From Streptomyces katrae (GTDB lineage Bacteria; Actinomycetota; Actinomycetes; Streptomycetales; Streptomycetaceae): DNA of 64,000 nucleotides. A program made the translations under genes and the position numbers. The stretch's first letter is position 1, and each line of letters opens with the position of its first letter. The notes under the pieces are model-generated. The model saw nothing but the letters and a program-made list of their open reading frames with translations. It did no database searches and had not been told where the DNA came from. Location: the NCBI RefSeq assembly GCF_000717655.1, contig NZ_JNZY01000008.1, forward strand, positions 124,001-188,000, in the 5' to 3' direction. Below are positions 15,762-24,477 of the stretch, piece by piece.

Positions 15762-17588
15762 ATGTCGATCAAGGTTTCCGACTTCATCCTCCAGCGCCTG
15801 CGCGAGTGGGATGTGGAACACGTATTCGCCTATCCGGGCGACGGAATCAACGGCCTGCTGGCCGCATGGGGCCGCGCCGAGAACAAGCCGCGGTTCGTCC
15901 AGTCCCGCCATGAGGAGATGTCCGCGTTCGAAGCGGTCGGCTACGCCAAGTTCTCCGGCAGGACCGGTGTCTGCGCGGCCACGTCCGGCCCGGGAGCCAT
16001 CCACCTCCTCAACGGGCTGTACGACGCCAAGCTCGACCACGTACCGGTCGTCGCGATCGTCGGACAGACCGACCGCAGCGCCATGGGCGGCTCCTACCAG
16101 CAGGAGGTCGACCTGATGAGCCTGTACAAGGACGTCGCCTCCGCCTTCTGCGCGACGGTCACCGTGCCCGAGCAACTGCCGAACGTGATCGACCGGGCCA
16201 TGCGCACCGCGCAGGCCGAGCGGACCGTCACCGCAGTGATCATCCCGGCCGACGTCCAGCAGCTCGACTACTCACCGCCGACGCACGCCTTCAAGATGGT
16301 TCCCTCCAGCCTCGGAAGCCCCTCCTACGCCCCGGTTCCCCCTTCCGCGGAACTCGCCCGGGCCGCCGAGGTGCTCAACGCCGGCAAGAAGGTCGCGGTC
16401 CTGATCGGCCAGGGCGCCCGCGGCGCCCGCACCGAGGTCGAGGAACTGGCGGACGTACTGGGTGCGGGGGTGGCCAAGGCGCTGCTCGGCAAGGACGCCC
16501 TGCCGGACGACCTGCCGTACGTCACCGGCTCGATCGGGCTGCTGGGTACCCGTCCCTCGTACGAGATGATGCACGACTGCGACACCCTCCTGGTCGTGGG
16601 TTCCAGCTTCCCCTACACCCAGTTCCTCCCGGAGCTCGACCAGGCCCGGGCCGTGCAGATCGACATCGATCCCTTCATGGTCGGCCTGCGCTACCCCTTC
16701 GAGGTGAACCTCGTCGGAGACGCGAAGCAGACCCTCCAGGCCCTGTTGCCGCTGCTGGAGCCCAAGAAGCACGGGTCGTGGCGCAAGAAGATCGAGAAGG
16801 ACACGGCGCGCTGGTGGCAGGTCATGGAGGGGCGCGCGGCAGTCGGTGCCGACCCGATCAACCCCGAATACGTCGTACACGCGCTGGACGCGCAGCTGCC
16901 CGAGGACGTGATGCTCGCGGCCGACTCCGGTTCGGCGGCGAACTGGTACGCCCGGCACCTGCGGATGCGCGGGACCATGCGCGGCTCCCTGTCCGGAACC
17001 CTCGCCACCATGGGCCCCGGAGTGCCGTACGTCATCGGCGCGAAGTTCGCCCGGCCCGACCGCCCCGCGGTGGCGATCGTCGGTGACGGGGCCATGCAGA
17101 TGAACGGAATGGCCGAACTCATCACCGTCGCCAAGTACTGGACGGACTGGCAGGATCCGCGGCTGGTCGTCGCGGTGCTCAACAACCAGGACCTCAACCA
17201 GGTCACCTGGGAGATGCGGGCCATGTCCGGCGCACCGCAGTTCCTGCCCTCGCAGGCCCTGCCCGACGTCCCCTACGCGGACTTCGCGCGCTCGATCGGG
17301 CTGGGAGGGGTACGCGTGGAGGAGCCCGGAGGCGTCGAGGGCGCCTGGCGGCAGGCGCTGGCCGCGGACCGGCCGTTCGTCATCGACTTCCGTACGGACC
17401 CGGCGGTCCCGCCGATCCCTCCGCACGCCGGCCTCGACCAGATCGAAGCCACCGCGTCCGCGGTCCTGCAGGGGGACAGCGACCGGGCCGGCATGGTGCG
17501 CCAGGGCCTGAAGGCGAAGCTCCAGGAGCTGCTCCCGGGCCACCGCCACGGCCACGGCGACGGCGACCGTGCCGACGGTCCGGCCTGA
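15762..17588 (+). CDS. Thiamine pyrophosphate enzyme, pyruvate oxidase/dehydrogenase (PoxB) type
   Basis: A 608-residue TPP enzyme with the three-domain layout: PYR domain (1-175; Glu51 in SRHEEMSAFEAVGYA activates TPP), central domain (190-330), PP domain (365-540; IVGDGAMQMNGMAEL with NNQDLNQ binds Mg-TPP). It resembles pyruvate oxidase/dehydrogenase (quinone) and decarboxylases of the PoxB group; the His/Gly-rich tail is unusual. ATG at 15762 has AAGGAG upstream. Pyruvate to acetate or acetyl-phosphate is the likely reaction, but the substrate is not proven. It follows the collapsed FAD oxidase by 88 bases, perhaps a former lactate-pyruvate unit. Confidence 0.85.
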   Translation: MSIKVSDFILQRLREWDVEHVFAYPGDGINGLLAAWGRAENKPRFVQSRHEEMSAFEAVGYAKFSGRTGVCAATSGPGAIHLLNGLYDAKLDHVPVVAIVGQTDRSAMGGSYQQEVDLMSLYKDVASAFCATVTVPEQLPNVIDRAMRTAQAERTVTAVIIPADVQQLDYSPPTHAFKMVPSSLGSPSYAPVPPSAELARAAEVLNAGKKVAVLIGQGARGARTEVEELADVLGAGVAKALLGKDALPDDLPYVTGSIGLLGTRPSYEMMHDCDTLLVVGSSFPYTQFLPELDQARAVQIDIDPFMVGLRYPFEVNLVGDAKQTLQALLPLLEPKKHGSWRKKIEKDTARWWQVMEGRAAVGADPINPEYVVHALDAQLPEDVMLAADSGSAANWYARHLRMRGTMRGSLSGTLATMGPGVPYVIGAKFARPDRPAVAIVGDGAMQMNGMAELITVAKYWTDWQDPRLVVAVLNNQDLNQVTWEMRAMSGAPQFLPSQALPDVPYADFARSIGLGGVRVEEPGGVEGAWRQALAADRPFVIDFRTDPAVPPIPPHAGLDQIEATASAVLQGDSDRAGMVRQGLKAKLQELLPGHRHGHGDGDRADGPA

Positions 17589-17603
17589 TGAGGGAGCGGG
17601 GAG

Positions 17604-17807
17604 ATGAGCCTGCACGTCCATGCCGCCGCGGCCGTCCCCAACCTCCGGCACCTGGAATGGTTCCACGATCACGTACGGATCGAGCGGCGGCTCTTCGACG
17701 GCACGTCGGATCCGTCGGGAGGAACGATCCGGCCCGGCGCGTCCGGCGCCCCGTGGCTGGGGCTGACCCCGCGCGCGGAAGCGGCCGAGCGCCACCGCAC
17801 GGCCTGA
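17604..17807 (+). pseudogene. C-terminal fragment of an enolase-superfamily (mandelate racemase-like) gene
   Basis: A 67-codon frame that begins with GGGGAG-ATG but reads as the last strand and tail of a mandelate racemase/muconate lactonizing enzyme: VPNLRHLEWFHDHVRIERRL, then GLTPRAEAAERHR. Intact enzymes have ~370 residues with the catalytic barrel upstream; here the upstream DNA is the TPP enzyme. So the fragment arose by deletion that fused it just behind that gene. It may be translated, but cannot be an enzyme. Confidence 0.7.
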
Positions 17808-17955
17808 CCTGCCGCCCGGCCGAAAGGGGCACGGCCGGCGGCGGTGCACGCCGCCTGCGGCGCTCCGGGTTCGGGCGGCAGTAGCCCGCTCGGCGTTACG
17901 CGCCCGTCCATCGGGGAAGGGGCGGGAAGGAACGAAGACGAGGAAAGGCGGACCC

Positions 17956-18216
17956 ATGTTGAACTCAGTCGCTCTTCTCGGCATCGGCGTCATCGTCACC
18001 GCGTTGCTGATCTGCGCCGTGTGGTGGGGTATCAGGCGACGCGCCGCAGAGCCGCCTCCGGGCAGTACGGCCACGCCGCGAGGCCCCGTACGTGACGTGC
18101 ACGGACCCGAGGCGGACGGCGCCGCGTTCCCCGCCGACGGGAGTCGTCGCAAGCCCCACGAGTTCAAGGGGTACGGAAATCTCGGTACGCCCGGAACGGA
18201 AGACGATCAGCGATGA
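17956..18216 (+). CDS. Small single-pass membrane protein, DUF6479-like
   Basis: An 86-residue protein: a transmembrane helix at 3-26 (VALLGIGVIVTALLICAVWW), then a basic, Pro-rich cytosolic part ending RKPHEFKGYGNLGTPG. Layout and tail motif match the Streptomyces DUF6479 family of unknown function, usually near stress and signalling genes. AGGCGGACCC precedes the ATG, a weak site. Stands alone upstream of the SpoIIE-type phosphatase. Confidence 0.6.
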   Translation: MLNSVALLGIGVIVTALLICAVWWGIRRRAAEPPPGSTATPRGPVRDVHGPEADGAAFPADGSRRKPHEFKGYGNLGTPGTEDDQR

Positions 18217-18698
18217 GGACCTGAAGGCACCCCGGGCTAGAGGACACTCCTGGCGGAGGCGGTGCGCCGTGTAGACGGGAGTCCTCAGCCGGCGAGGGCG
18301 ACGGGCTCCCCAGCTGGTCCGGTCCGTCTGGCCGTGAGGTGGACGTGGAGGTCCACGAGGTGCTCCTGCTCACTCCACCACGCCGGACACCGGCCACTCG
18401 GTACCACCCGCGTCGGCATGTCCCCGGCACCCGGCCCGGCCGCCGACGGTCATGGGCTTCGCGCCCCCGAGCGTCTTTGAGCCCGGGACACGGCCCCGTC
18501 GCGGCCGGGAGGCCGGACCGCGCCCCGGTGTCAACCCCCTACCCACGTCCAGCCCCGACACCGCCTCCAAGCGCACCGGATTCCGCGGGGCCGGGCAGCC
18601 GACTGAGTTTTTCGCGGCGAAGTGGAACCGGCCGCTCCTGCCCGGAAAGGGCGGCCACGGAGGAGCCGCCCCAAGGGCGATCGTGGCATCCTCAAAAG
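18217..18698. other. 482-base gap upstream of the SpoIIE-type gene
   Basis: I see no gene, RNA or clear repeat here. The frame of the phosphatase stays open far upstream (to about 18339), but its translation there is low-complexity and not family-like, so I treat this as leader/promoter DNA. Confidence 0.5.
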
Positions 18699-21140
18699 AT
18701 GAAGGGCGATGCCACGCCAGGGGGAGACGCCGCCGGACCCGACGTGCTGGCTCTCGCCAAGGTGGTCGCCAGGCTGCGCTCGGAGATCGCGGACTTGGAA
18801 GGCATCTCCGCCACCACGGCCGTCGTCGAGCGGGCCAAGGGCGTACTCATGGCCCAGGAGGAGGTCTCCGCCCACGCTGCATACGAGATGCTCCTCGGCA
18901 ATGCCCGGGAGCGGCGCCGCACCCTCCTTGAGGAATGCTGGATCACTTTGGGGCAGGTCCGCTCCCGCCCGCAGCCGGGAATCGCCCCGCTCGCCCACCC
19001 CGGGGCCCTCGGACCGCTGAGGGAACGGGTCGATTCGGCCTTCAGCCGCGAACGCTGCGTCGTCGACCGCCGCGATGCGGACGCCGGGCTGCGCCCACTC
19101 CTCGCCCGGCTCGCCGACGGCCTGGCGAGCACGCAGGGCGGTGACGACATCGCGGAGCTGCTGCGGACCGTCATCGGCTCGGCGGTCGGCGTGGAAGCCG
19201 TGATGATCTATTCGCTGACCCCCGCCGGGAGCCTGGAGCTGGCCGGACGCGCCGGCATCGACGAGGCGCTGGCCGAGCAGTGGCGCCACGTCCCCCCGCT
19301 CAGCGGCGTCGCCGCCCTGGAAGCGATCGCCGCACGTCAGGCCCTGTGGCTCGAGGACCCGGCCGAGGACGGGCGCCGCTATCTGCTGATCGGGGACCCG
19401 CCGGACCGGTGGCCTGCGCGCGCCTGGCTCCCCGTACCGGGCAACGGGTCCCCGGAGGCGGCCATCGGCTTCCTGCGGACGGAGCCGGGCCCCTTCGCGG
19501 CCGACACCCGGGCGCTGTTGCGCCGGGCGGCCCAGTTGTGTGCGGGCCGGCTCGATGCGATGGAGCCGCTGAGCGGCGCCGAGGGGGCCGATGTCTCCGT
19601 GACGTCCGTACAGCGGGTCTTGGACGCGCTGTCCGGGCCCGCGGTCCTGCTCAGTCCCCTGCGCTCGGAGTCGGGCGAGGTCGAGGACTTCCGCATCGAC
19701 GCGGCGGCGCCCGAGTCGGTCGACATGGCCGGGCGGCGCGGCAAGGAACTCGTGGGCCGTCGGATCTTGGAGACGTATCCGACCGTGGCGGGCACCCCCC
19801 TGTGGGACGGCTACCTGGAGACGCTCACCACCGGAAGCAGGTACGAGGGAGATCCCTTCACGTATGAGGAGGTGGTCGCCGGCGTCCCGCGGCAGTCGGT
19901 CTACTCCGTCCGGGTGTCCAGGCTGGAAGACCACCTGGTGGTGTCCTGGATCCGGCACGACACCAGCGAGCGCGAGGAGCGGCGGCTCGCCGACATGCAG
20001 CGGCTGGGGAACCTCGGCTGGGCGGGCTGGGACCTGACGACGGACGCCATCACCTGGTCCGATCAGGTCTACGCCATCTTCGACCGCGACCCCCGCGAGG
20101 GCCCGATGACCCTTGAGGAGCTGCCGCGGCACATCCTGCCCGACGACCTTCCGGCACTGGGCGCAGCCGTCCGGCGACTACTGAGCAAGGGCGAGGCGAT
20201 CGACCAGCCGTTCCGGATCGCCACCGCGCGCGGCGTACGACATCTGCGGATCGTCGCCGAGACCCAGACGGACACCGACGGCACCCCGGTCGAGGTGCAC
20301 GGGTTCTTCCAGGACGTCAGCGCGCAGCGGGGCGCCGAGCTCGCGCTGCTCGAGAGCGAGCGCGCCGTTCTCCTGCAGCGCGGCATGCTCCAGGCGGAAC
20401 GTACGCTCGCCGCGCGTCTCCAGGAAACCCTGCTGCCGATTCCGGAGCAGTCCCTGGAGCTGGCCGGCTTGTTCATCGACGTCGCCTACGTCCCCGCCGA
20501 CAGCGGGGTCAACGTCGGAGGCGACTGGTACAGCGCCATCGAGCTCCCCGACCGGAGCGCCCTGTTCGTCATCGGGGACGTGGCCGGCCACGGTCTGGCA
20601 GCCGTGGGCACCATGGCCCAGCTGCGGTTCACCACGAAGGGGATGGCGGTGACCGGCTCTCCGCTGCCCGACGTCCTGCGCAGACTCAACACCCTTCTGC
20701 TCCACAGCGCTTCGGACCCCTCCACCAGCGCCACCGCCACCGCCACCATGGTCATGGCCCGGTACCAGCCCTGGGACCGGCGCCTGATCTGGGTACGGGC
20801 AGGGCACCTGCCGCCCTTGCTGATCCGCGGTGCCCGGGCGGGCTTCCTCGATCAGCCGCAGGGCAGCCTCCTCGGCGCCACCTTCGCCACGTCCTACGGA
20901 CAGGCCGCCATCGATCTGCTGCCCGGCGACCATCTGCTGCTCTACACCGACGGCCTCGTGGAGGTGCCGGGCGAGGACATCGACGACGGACTCGACCGGC
21001 TGGCGGCAACAGCCGTGCGCCTCCTTCAGGAGGGCCACGGCGATTCCCTGGCCCGGACACTGGCCGCGCAGTGCTCGGACAGCCGGGACGACGTCTGCAT
21101 CCTGGACATCCACGTCCCGGACGACGCCAGGGCGCCGTAG
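18699..21140 (+). CDS. ANTAR-GAF-PAS-SpoIIE multidomain serine phosphatase
   Basis: An 813-residue signalling protein. Domains in order: ANTAR-like helices (26-85; VVERAKGVLMAQEEVSAHAA), GAF (115-287), PAS (298-425), PAS (435-545; GWDLTTDAITWSDQVYAIFD), PP2C/SpoIIE phosphatase (583-810). Metal-binding motifs VGGDWYSA, GDVAGHG, YTDGLVE and DDVCIL are all present, so the phosphatase should be active. In this family the phosphatase dephosphorylates STAS anti-anti-sigma factors. ATG at 18699 lacks a good ribosome site, so the true start is uncertain. The gene ends TAG and a STAS fragment continues in the same frame right after. Confidence 0.9.
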   Translation: MKGDATPGGDAAGPDVLALAKVVARLRSEIADLEGISATTAVVERAKGVLMAQEEVSAHAAYEMLLGNARERRRTLLEECWITLGQVRSRPQPGIAPLAHPGALGPLRERVDSAFSRERCVVDRRDADAGLRPLLARLADGLASTQGGDDIAELLRTVIGSAVGVEAVMIYSLTPAGSLELAGRAGIDEALAEQWRHVPPLSGVAALEAIAARQALWLEDPAEDGRRYLLIGDPPDRWPARAWLPVPGNGSPEAAIGFLRTEPGPFAADTRALLRRAAQLCAGRLDAMEPLSGAEGADVSVTSVQRVLDALSGPAVLLSPLRSESGEVEDFRIDAAAPESVDMAGRRGKELVGRRILETYPTVAGTPLWDGYLETLTTGSRYEGDPFTYEEVVAGVPRQSVYSVRVSRLEDHLVVSWIRHDTSEREERRLADMQRLGNLGWAGWDLTTDAITWSDQVYAIFDRDPREGPMTLEELPRHILPDDLPALGAAVRRLLSKGEAIDQPFRIATARGVRHLRIVAETQTDTDGTPVEVHGFFQDVSAQRGAELALLESERAVLLQRGMLQAERTLAARLQETLLPIPEQSLELAGLFIDVAYVPADSGVNVGGDWYSAIELPDRSALFVIGDVAGHGLAAVGTMAQLRFTTKGMAVTGSPLPDVLRRLNTLLLHSASDPSTSATATATMVMARYQPWDRRLIWVRAGHLPPLLIRGARAGFLDQPQGSLLGATFATSYGQAAIDLLPGDHLLLYTDGLVEVPGEDIDDGLDRLAATAVRLLQEGHGDSLARTLAAQCSDSRDDVCILDIHVPDDARAP

Positions 21141-21281
21141 CCCGTCCCGGGGGCCACGGTCGTGGCCCTGTCCGGCGAGCTCGACCACGACACCGCCGAG
21201 CCCCTGCGGCAGGCCCTTGAGACCGCGTGGCAGGACGGCGGGCGGTTGTTGGTCGACTTGAGCCGCCTGGACTCCATGTGA
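21141..21281 (+). pseudogene. Truncated STAS fragment in frame behind the SpoIIE stop
   Basis: Immediately after the TAG stop at 21138-21140, the same frame continues for 46 codons as VALSGELDHDTAEPLRQALE and GGRLLVDLSRLDSM, then TGA. This is the first half of a STAS domain, cut just before the phosphorylatable Ser loop. Either a separate anti-anti-sigma gene lost its end, or a phosphatase-STAS fusion was split. A GTG at 21162 could start it, without a clear ribosome site. From 21282 to 21667 I see nothing further. Confidence 0.65.
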
Positions 21282-21667
21282 AAGGGGCTTTGGCAACGGC
21301 CCCGCGCGGGTAGCCGAGCCCCGCGCACGGGCCTGCGGCGGCGGGCATGCCGCGTTTCGGCGGAAGCGGACTCCGGAGTGCACGGACCACGTCGCTTCCC
21401 CGAGGAGCCGGGGCGGTGAGACCCGATGTCACGATGCCCGACGTCCGCTACGACACCCACGGCGTCCACCCGGAGTGGTCAACGGACCGCCGGTGTGTTC
21501 CCCGCGCCCCAGGCCGGGTCGGCTCCGTGCCGGGTGTCTTCCCGTCGGTCATGCGGTCGACGGCTCCGCCTCTCGCCGCCCTCGCCACACGCACTCGGGG
21601 GGCCCGGGGCACCGTCGGGGCGGCACGCTCCGCGCAGATGCAGATGGATGCATCTGTAACGGCCGCT

Positions 21668-22093
21668 TCACCGGTCTCTCCCTTCGGCGGCCGCAATGGC
21701 GGAGAGGGGCGACCCCGGATCGCGTTCGACCTCCAGATCGCCAAGGGTGACGATGCCGACGAGTTCGCCGTTCTCGGCTTCCACCGGCAGGCGCCGCAGC
21801 GCGTGCCGACGCATGAGGTCGACGGCCTGGTCGACGCTGTCGTCGGGCCGGACCGTGAGCGGATCGCCGCTGCAGATCGCCCTTACGGTCGTTTCGGCCG
21901 GGTCCCGGTCCTCGGCCAACGCGCGGACGACGATGTCCCTGTCGGTGAGGATGCCGCGAAGCCGGCCCTGGTCGACGACCAGTACGTCCCCGATGCCGGC
22001 GTCCCGCATCACCCGTGCGGCCTCTGCCAGCGATGTCAGCTGCTCGACCGTCACCGGATTTCCCGTCATCACCTCGTGCACTCGTCGGGTCAT
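21668..22093 (-). CDS. Tandem CBS-domain protein
   Basis: A 141-residue protein of two CBS motifs (about 5-60 and 72-125), a nucleotide-binding Bateman module that senses adenylates. Typical blocks: VHEVMTGNPVTVEQLTSLAE, DVLVVDQGRLRGILTDRDIV and LRRLPVEAENGELVGIVTLG. GGGAGGATCA precedes the ATG. No effector domain is attached, as in the short CBS proteins frequent in Streptomyces stress regions. A GCTT-N15-GGGTAG box lies upstream, divergent from the small gene at 22301. Confidence 0.9.
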   Translation of the reverse strand: MTRRVHEVMTGNPVTVEQLTSLAEAARVMRDAGIGDVLVVDQGRLRGILTDRDIVVRALAEDRDPAETTVRAICSGDPLTVRPDDSVDQAVDLMRRHALRRLPVEAENGELVGIVTLGDLEVERDPGSPLSAIAAAEGRDR

Positions 22094-22134
22094 TGATCCT
22101 CCCGATGCTGGAAGGGGGTCTTGCGGTGGAACGT

Positions 22135-22158
22135 CTACCCGCCGTCACTCAAGGTAAG
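22135..22158 (-). promoter_or_regulatory. SigB-type promoter candidate for the CBS gene
   Basis: Read on the reverse strand: GCTT, 15 bases, GGGTAG (22140-22135), 42 bases before the CBS start. It fits GNNT-N14-16-GGGTAY except for the last base. Confidence 0.4.
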
Positions 22159-22184
22159 CCCGGGTTCCGGTGCCCAGATCTTGG

Positions 22185-22210
22185 GGATTGACCTCGGGCA
22201 CTGCGGGTAT
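22185..22210 (+). promoter_or_regulatory. SigB-type promoter candidate for the gene at 22301
   Basis: GGAT (22185-22188), 16 bases, GGGTAT (22205-22210), fitting GNNT-N14-16-GGGTAY. It lies divergent from and close to the CBS promoter candidate. Confidence 0.4.
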
Positions 22211-22300
22211 GCGCTCCTCGGCGACTCCGTTCGGATGTCTTCGCCGTTCCCGCGACAGGGGGCGACCACCCACCGATTCACTCCCGCCGGAGGCGGTCTC

Positions 22301-22552
22301 ATGATCCACGTCACGATTCCGCTCATCCCGGGAGACGATGGCGTTCCGCTGATTCCCGCCGACCGGGTCACCGCCCTGCTGCGTACCCTCGCCGTCGACT
22401 GGACGAACTCGGCTGCCGCCGGCGATCCGGCGGTGGACCGTCAGACCGTCGACAGTCTGGCAGGCGTATTGGACGAGCTCGCCGACAGCATCGACGTGGA
22501 GTGCATCGCCTTCACGTCGGCCCCGGAAGGCTGGGCGCGCGACGGAGAGTGA
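22301..22552 (+). CDS. Small conserved protein, DUF6213-like
   Basis: An 83-residue acidic protein beginning MIHVTIPLIPGDDGVPLIPA, with a helical centre and the end motif ADSIDVECIAFTS. This matches my memory of the Streptomyces DUF6213 family, function unknown. GGAGGCGGTCTC precedes the ATG. Divergent from the CBS gene with back-to-back SigB-like boxes, which suggests a shared stress response. Confidence 0.65.
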   Translation: MIHVTIPLIPGDDGVPLIPADRVTALLRTLAVDWTNSAAAGDPAVDRQTVDSLAGVLDELADSIDVECIAFTSAPEGWARDGE

Positions 22553-22617
22553 CGCGGCAGCGATCAGTCCGTACTGTCTCAGTCCCTGCTGTCGGCGTAC
22601 GGATGACGGATGTGCCC

Positions 22618-22833
22618 TCACTCGGAGTCGGCGTGGCGCGCGCCGCGGGCTCCCGTCGTCCTGCTCGCGGCCATCTCACGCTCCCGCATCCTCCTCACGT
22701 CCTCCGGGCTCGGGCCGGCAGCCGGCCTGCTGGCCTCGGGGTGCACCGGGTCCGGACCGGGATGCTCCTGCGGCTGCTCCTCGCGGCCCGCCCGCGGATC
22801 CTGACGCTTGTACTCCTTGCCTTTCCCCTTCAT
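22618..22833 (-). CDS. Small hydrophilic protein
   Basis: A 71-residue, strongly charged protein: MKGKGKEYKRQDPRAGREEQ, a Pro-rich centre, then SPEDVRRMREREMAASRTTG. It has no membrane segment or cysteine. GGGAGCGGGAGCG precedes ATG 22833. The frame is uninterrupted and has normal codon use. I do not recognise a named family. Convergent with the gene at 22301. Confidence 0.6.
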   Translation of the reverse strand: MKGKGKEYKRQDPRAGREEQPQEHPGPDPVHPEASRPAAGPSPEDVRRMREREMAASRTTGARGARHADSE

Positions 22834-22954
22834 CGCTCCCGCTCCCTCTCCGCTCACTCACGTGGATTCCGGCTCCCCAGCGCCTACCCCGTCCGCACCC
22901 GGCCAGTCACTCCGGGTCTGTGCGCCGTCCCTCGCCGTACGGGCAGCCAGCCGG

Positions 22955-23500
22955 TCTCAGCCGACGGCCTCCAGCGTGCGCTGCGCCGTGGCGCGGGCAT
23001 CGTCCGGGTCGGCGTCGAGGGTGGAGTCCGCGCCCAGGGCCGCCAGGGTTTGCGCGATGCGGGTCAGGGAGTCGTCGGAGGCGTCGACGAGTCGAAGGTG
23101 ATGATCTCGTGGTCACGGCACGCGACGGCGAGCGTGGCGAGGAACGCCGGATCGGCCCGCGGTCCGCGGTCCTCCCAGGTGATCCCGCGACGGCCCCTTG
23201 GACTGCGGTGACCTGTCCGCGCAGGCGCCGGGGCAGGACCTGTTCGAGTTTGACCAGCGCGCCGGGCCGTCTCCTCGATCCCGGTGGGCCCGCCCGCGGC
23301 GGTACGCAGGGCCTCGTCGTCGTCCAGGAGCAGCGGCAGCGGCAGCGGCAGCGGCAGCGGCAGCAGGTCCGTACCGGAGGCGAGGCGGTAGCCGCCGCCG
23401 TGGCCGCGGGGGCTGTCGACGGGGTAGCCGAGCTCGTCACCGCGACGTGCGGTGGGTCGACGACGGTGACATCCTGACGTCCGCAGGCATCAGCGCGGGC
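22955..23500 (-). pseudogene. Decayed YafY/WYL-type transcriptional regulator
   Basis: Reverse-strand fragments follow the order of a DeoR-type HTH-WYL regulator. LGYPVDSPRGHGGGYRLASG (about 23435-23375), a run of Leu-Pro pairs, LLLDDDEALRTAAGGPTGIE, then after a frame change ALVKLEQVLPRRLRGQVTAV, then DPAFLATLAVACRDHEIITF and finally a C-terminal piece LTRIAQTLAALGADSTLDAD with a stop near 22957. At least three frame changes occur. A CAGCGG hexamer array at 23331-23366 encodes the Leu-Pro run, where intact relatives have only a short PPLLLDDDEA-like stretch. The HTH start is unreadable. Confidence 0.65.
23331..23366. repeat. CAGCGG hexanucleotide repeat, 5 full units plus a variant
   Basis: Five perfect CAGCGG units (23331-23360) and a sixth CAGCAG. 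On the reverse strand it encodes alternating Leu-Pro inside a decayed WYL regulator. In-frame hexamers of this kind can change copy number by slippage. Confidence 0.9.
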
Positions 23501-23654
23501 ATCGACGCCGCCTCCCCGTCGTCGGGCGCCTCCACGGTGTCGAACTCGCCCGCCGCACCGCCCCCCCCCAGATGGAATACGGCTGGAACTCCGCAGACGT
23601 GCGCGGCTGCCCGGCCCGCCTGTGATCATCTGCCCACTGGATTACGGCGGGCCG

Positions 23655-24209
23655 TCAGCGGGTGCGGCGGGGGCCGCCGCGGTACGGGCGGCGGCGGGAG
23701 ACGGCTTCGGGAGCGGCTTCGGGGGACGAGAAGCCGCCGGCCACTGCCACACGTGCCGGAGCCGGTGTGGCGGGGAGGGCTGAAGCGGGGGCCGGTCCCG
23801 CGGAGGGACGGGGAGGCGCCGACTGCTGAACGCGACCGAGGACGGCGGTGTGGGAGATCAGGGGGGCGCAGGCCTGGCAGATCTCGGCGAGCGTCCAAAC
23901 CTGTCCGACGGCCGGGTTGTGGATGAGGACGAGCAGCGGGGCACCGGTGCACGAGGCCCTGGTGTCCTCGTGGAATCCGCATTCGGCGGCCCGGCAGGCA
24001 CACGCCGCGTGGGGGCGGACCGTGGCGAGGCGGGCGTGTGCACGGGCGTGCTCGGCGGCGAACCGTCGCATGGCCGCGGTGTCCTTGGACCGGGGCGGCA
24101 TGCGGCACGCCTCGGTGCTGCAGGCGACGGAGACGGTGTGGTCACCGTGGCCGGTCAGACGGACCGTCCAGGTCCGCCCCGGGACACGGGATCCGGGAAT
24201 CGTGGTCAA
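23655..24209 (-). CDS. Hypothetical Cys-rich protein
   Basis: A frame of up to 184 residues. The first ~115 residues look real and Cys/His-rich: SVACSTEACRMPPRSKDTAA, HAACACRAAECGFHEDTRAS and LAEICQACAPLISHTAV, spacing that could bind zinc. The last 65 residues are Ala/Pro/Arg-rich. The frame opens at a TTG (24209) without a ribosome site, so the true start is uncertain. I do not recognise the family by name; similar proteins in Streptomyces accessory regions are possible. No operon partner. Confidence 0.5.
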   Translation of the reverse strand: MTTIPGSRVPGRTWTVRLTGHGDHTVSVACSTEACRMPPRSKDTAAMRRFAAEHARAHARLATVRPHAACACRAAECGFHEDTRASCTGAPLLVLIHNPAVGQVWTLAEICQACAPLISHTAVLGRVQQSAPPRPSAGPAPASALPATPAPARVAVAGGFSSPEAAPEAVSRRRPYRGGPRRTR

Positions 24210-24477
24210 AGGAGAGTTGTCCGTTCACTTCTGCGCGGTGGTGTGCCCACTGTTCGACAGTTTCGCGTGTGGCGACAGTGAATTTTCACGCGGCCCCGGC
24301 GTCGGCACGGGCCCCGTGGCGGTGGCCCGGTCACGCGGAGAACCGCACCTGGGACGAGAGGATACCGGCCGAGCGCACGGGGACCTTCGCCAGGTGGCTG
24401 AGGGCCTGTCGTACGGTCCTCCGCGACCCGCTGCCGGTCGGCTCAGCGACCACGCACAGGCTCCTCCGCGCCCCGTC

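Noticed and set aside
16272..18167. 631-codon reverse-strand frame opposite the TPP enzyme
   Set aside because: Antisense to a gene with clear TPP motifs; composition is typical of codon-position mirror frames.
18531..20132. 533-codon reverse-strand frame opposite the SpoIIE-type gene
   Set aside because: No start context or motif; the plus strand has five recognisable domains.
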